This document shows, in pieces, positions 62,349-64,000 of a DNA stretch of 64,000 nucleotides. The notes beneath the pieces are model-generated. The model saw only the letters and a program-made list of their open reading frames with translations. It was not told the origin of the DNA and did no database searches. The stretch's first letter is position 1. Every line of letters begins with the position of its first letter. Origin of the DNA: Coprinellus micaceus (lineage: Eukaryota; Basidiomycota; Agaricomycetes; Agaricales; Psathyrellaceae). The stretch lies in contig OX596334.1 of the NCBI GenBank assembly GCA_951394405.1, positions 3,658,001 to 3,722,000 on the forward strand. The letters run 5' to 3'. The translations under genes and the position numbers were made by a program.

Positions 62349-64000
62349 ATGGCGACCGCCAGCCTTGTCGATCAAAAGACATCTTTCGCCTCCTTCTCCC
62401 ATATCCTCGACAGTCGCCTCCTCCGAGCACTAGCAGATTCAGGGTTTGCAAAGCCGACCTTGGTTCAAGCCAAGGCTATCCCCCTTTCACTGGAAGGCAG
62501 AGATATCCTTGCCCGAGCCCGCACAGGAAGTGGAAAGACGGCGGCGTACTGTCTACCCATCGTCCAGAAGATCCTCGGTGTGAAAAGTGTAGGTGCGTTC
62601 TGCCTGTGTTGGTGAGATGATATTGAGTACTTTTTTTTTTGTTAGGCTCTTGATGCAGAAGATCCGGAGAGACGCGCAACAAGAGGTCTTATCCTCGTCC
62701 CAACCAGGGAGCTCGCTGAGCAAGTGACGGCCTTCCTCAAGACCCTCCTCGTGTACTGTGAAGATGAGGTTTCGGTCTGCAATATCTCCTCGGGAACGGC
62801 GTCCCACCTCCAACGTACACTACTCTCCGATCACCCCGACATCGTCATTTCAACGCCATCTCGCGCCCTCACTCTCGTCCAATCCAAAGCTCTGTCCCTG
62901 GGCTCCGTAGACTCGCTCGTTATCGACGAAGCCGACCTCATTCTTTCCTACGGCCATGACGAAGACGTCCGACAGCTCTTCTCGGGATCCTTCCTCCCCA
63001 AGGTCTACCAATCCTTCCTCATGAGTGCGACAATGACGGAGGACGTGGAGCTACTCAAGGGCCTTACGCTGCGGAATCCGGTCATCCTGAAGTTGGAAGA
63101 GGACGAAGACGAGGCTGCGCTTCTCACGCAATACGCCGTGCGGTGTTCGGAAGTCGACAAGTTCCTCTTGACCTATGTCATACTCAAACTCAAGTTGATC
63201 AGAGGGAAGTGCATCATCTTTGTCAACGATGTCGACAGGAGTTACCGCCTCAAGCTGTTCCTCGAGCAATTCTCGATAAAGAGCTGCGTTCTAAACTCCG
63301 AGCTGCCCCTGAATTCGCGGTACCACACTGTGCAGGAATTCAACAAGGGCGTGTATGACTATATCATCGCTACGGATGAAAGTGGGAAGCAAGTGGAGTA
63401 TGACTCGGACGAGGAAGGGGAGGCCGGAGAGGAAGAAGAGTGTGAGTGCCAGTCCCTCCGCACGCCCGGAAACAGCTAATTCCTTCCCCTCAGTCACATC
63501 CACGCAACGCGATGCAGCCCCCGACACGGGCGCCTCCGACTCCGAGGGTGAAGCCTCCTCCAGCAAGACCAAAAAGCGCAAGCGCGCCTCTCCCGCACCG
63601 ACCCCCAAGAAATCCAAAAAGCGCAAGCAAAACAACGATAAAGAGTACGGCGTCACCCGCGGTGTAGACTTTGTCGACGTCGCCTGTGTGCTCAACTTTG
63701 ACCTCCCCACAACATCAAGGTCTTATACCCATCGCGTAGGGCGGACCGCGCGTGCAGGACGGACGGGGATGTCCCTGTCGTTCGTTGTGCCCAAGGATCA
63801 GTGGGGTAAGGACAAGGTCGTCGGGGGCCTACCGAGCGCGGAACGAGATGAGAAAGTGTTCTCGCGGATAGAGAAGGAGCAGGGGGCGAGGGGGAGTAAG
63901 CTCAAGGAATATAAATTTGACATGAAGCAAGTGGAGGCGTTCAGGTACCGTATGCAGGACGCACTTCGGAGCGTGACGCGTGCTGCTATTCGGGAGGCGC
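62349..64000 (+). CDS. DBP9: DEAD-box ATP-dependent RNA helicase, DBP9/DDX56-like, 3' end beyond the window
   Basis: Starts at 62349 ([16 protein letters not shown]). Helicase motifs in order: Q motif ([14 protein letters not shown]), motif I ARTGSGKT, Ia PTRELAEQ after an intron at about 62589-62645, Ib STPSRAL, II DEAD (IDEADLIL), III SAT (LMSATMTED), [11 protein letters not shown], and [16 protein letters not shown] second intron near 63441-63492 lies inside a long acidic and Lys-rich insertion ([13 protein letters not shown], then KTKKRKR and KKSKKRKQ) between IV and VI. That placement is characteristic of Dbp9, a nucleolar helicase of 60S ribosome assembly. The frame is still open at 64000, so the C-terminus is missing. 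Confidence 0.9.

Overview
This is eukaryotic nuclear DNA from a filamentous fungus, most likely a mushroom-forming basidiomycete (Agaricomycetes). The genes are dense and split by many very short introns (about 41-90 bp, nearly all GT-AG). The families present also point there: Mutator-like transposases with SWIM and zinc-knuckle domains, TET/JBP-like dioxygenases, Crinkler-kinase fusions, TPR-CHAT proteins and expanded F-box-like families. I saw no rRNA, tRNA, CRISPR or bacterial-style operon. All identifications come from reading motifs; no database search was run. Exon boundaries given to the base were checked by reading phase.

Layout. 1-3 kb: a large uncharacterised minus-strand gene running off the left edge. 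4-5 kb: a small hypothetical plus gene. 5.5-16.9 kb: a mostly minus-strand array holding four members of one family in two pairs (5556-6857 with 6955-8293, and 8451-9567 with 14700-15848), two F-box/LRR-like paralogues, and two small hypotheticals. 17.2-21.8 kb: a transposon-related stretch with a truncated MULE transposase, a GC-rich gene-poor block with a 30-bp minisatellite, and an intact TET/JBP-like dioxygenase. 21.8-32.4 kb: housekeeping genes, namely a J-protein, OHCU decarboxylase (urate breakdown), a Gfo/Idh/MocA dehydrogenase, a GH47 mannosidase, Erv1, a ZIP zinc transporter and a ZNHIT2-like protein. 33-43.2 kb: three tandem RBR ubiquitin-ligase paralogues. 44.3-52 kb: a conflict-type island with a Crinkler/kinase fusion gene broken by a hAT MITE, a second, apparently identical MITE in inverted orientation 1.5 kb further on, and a 1,108-residue TPR-CHAT protein. 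53-64 kb: an AP180/CALM endocytic adaptor, a second GH47 mannosidase, glycerol kinase and a DBP9-type RNA helicase cut by the right edge.

Most striking points: two 597-bp hAT MITEs with perfect but different 8-bp target duplications, one interrupting a gene that reads in frame across the insertion; a six-fold repeated Trp-containing motif ([DE]-[FI]-x-W) in two of the tandem RBR proteins, one of which lacks the RING2 catalytic cysteine; an intact TPR-CHAT protease-like gene beside the MITE pair; and about a dozen Prk1/Ark1-type LxxQxTG sites in the AP180 homologue.
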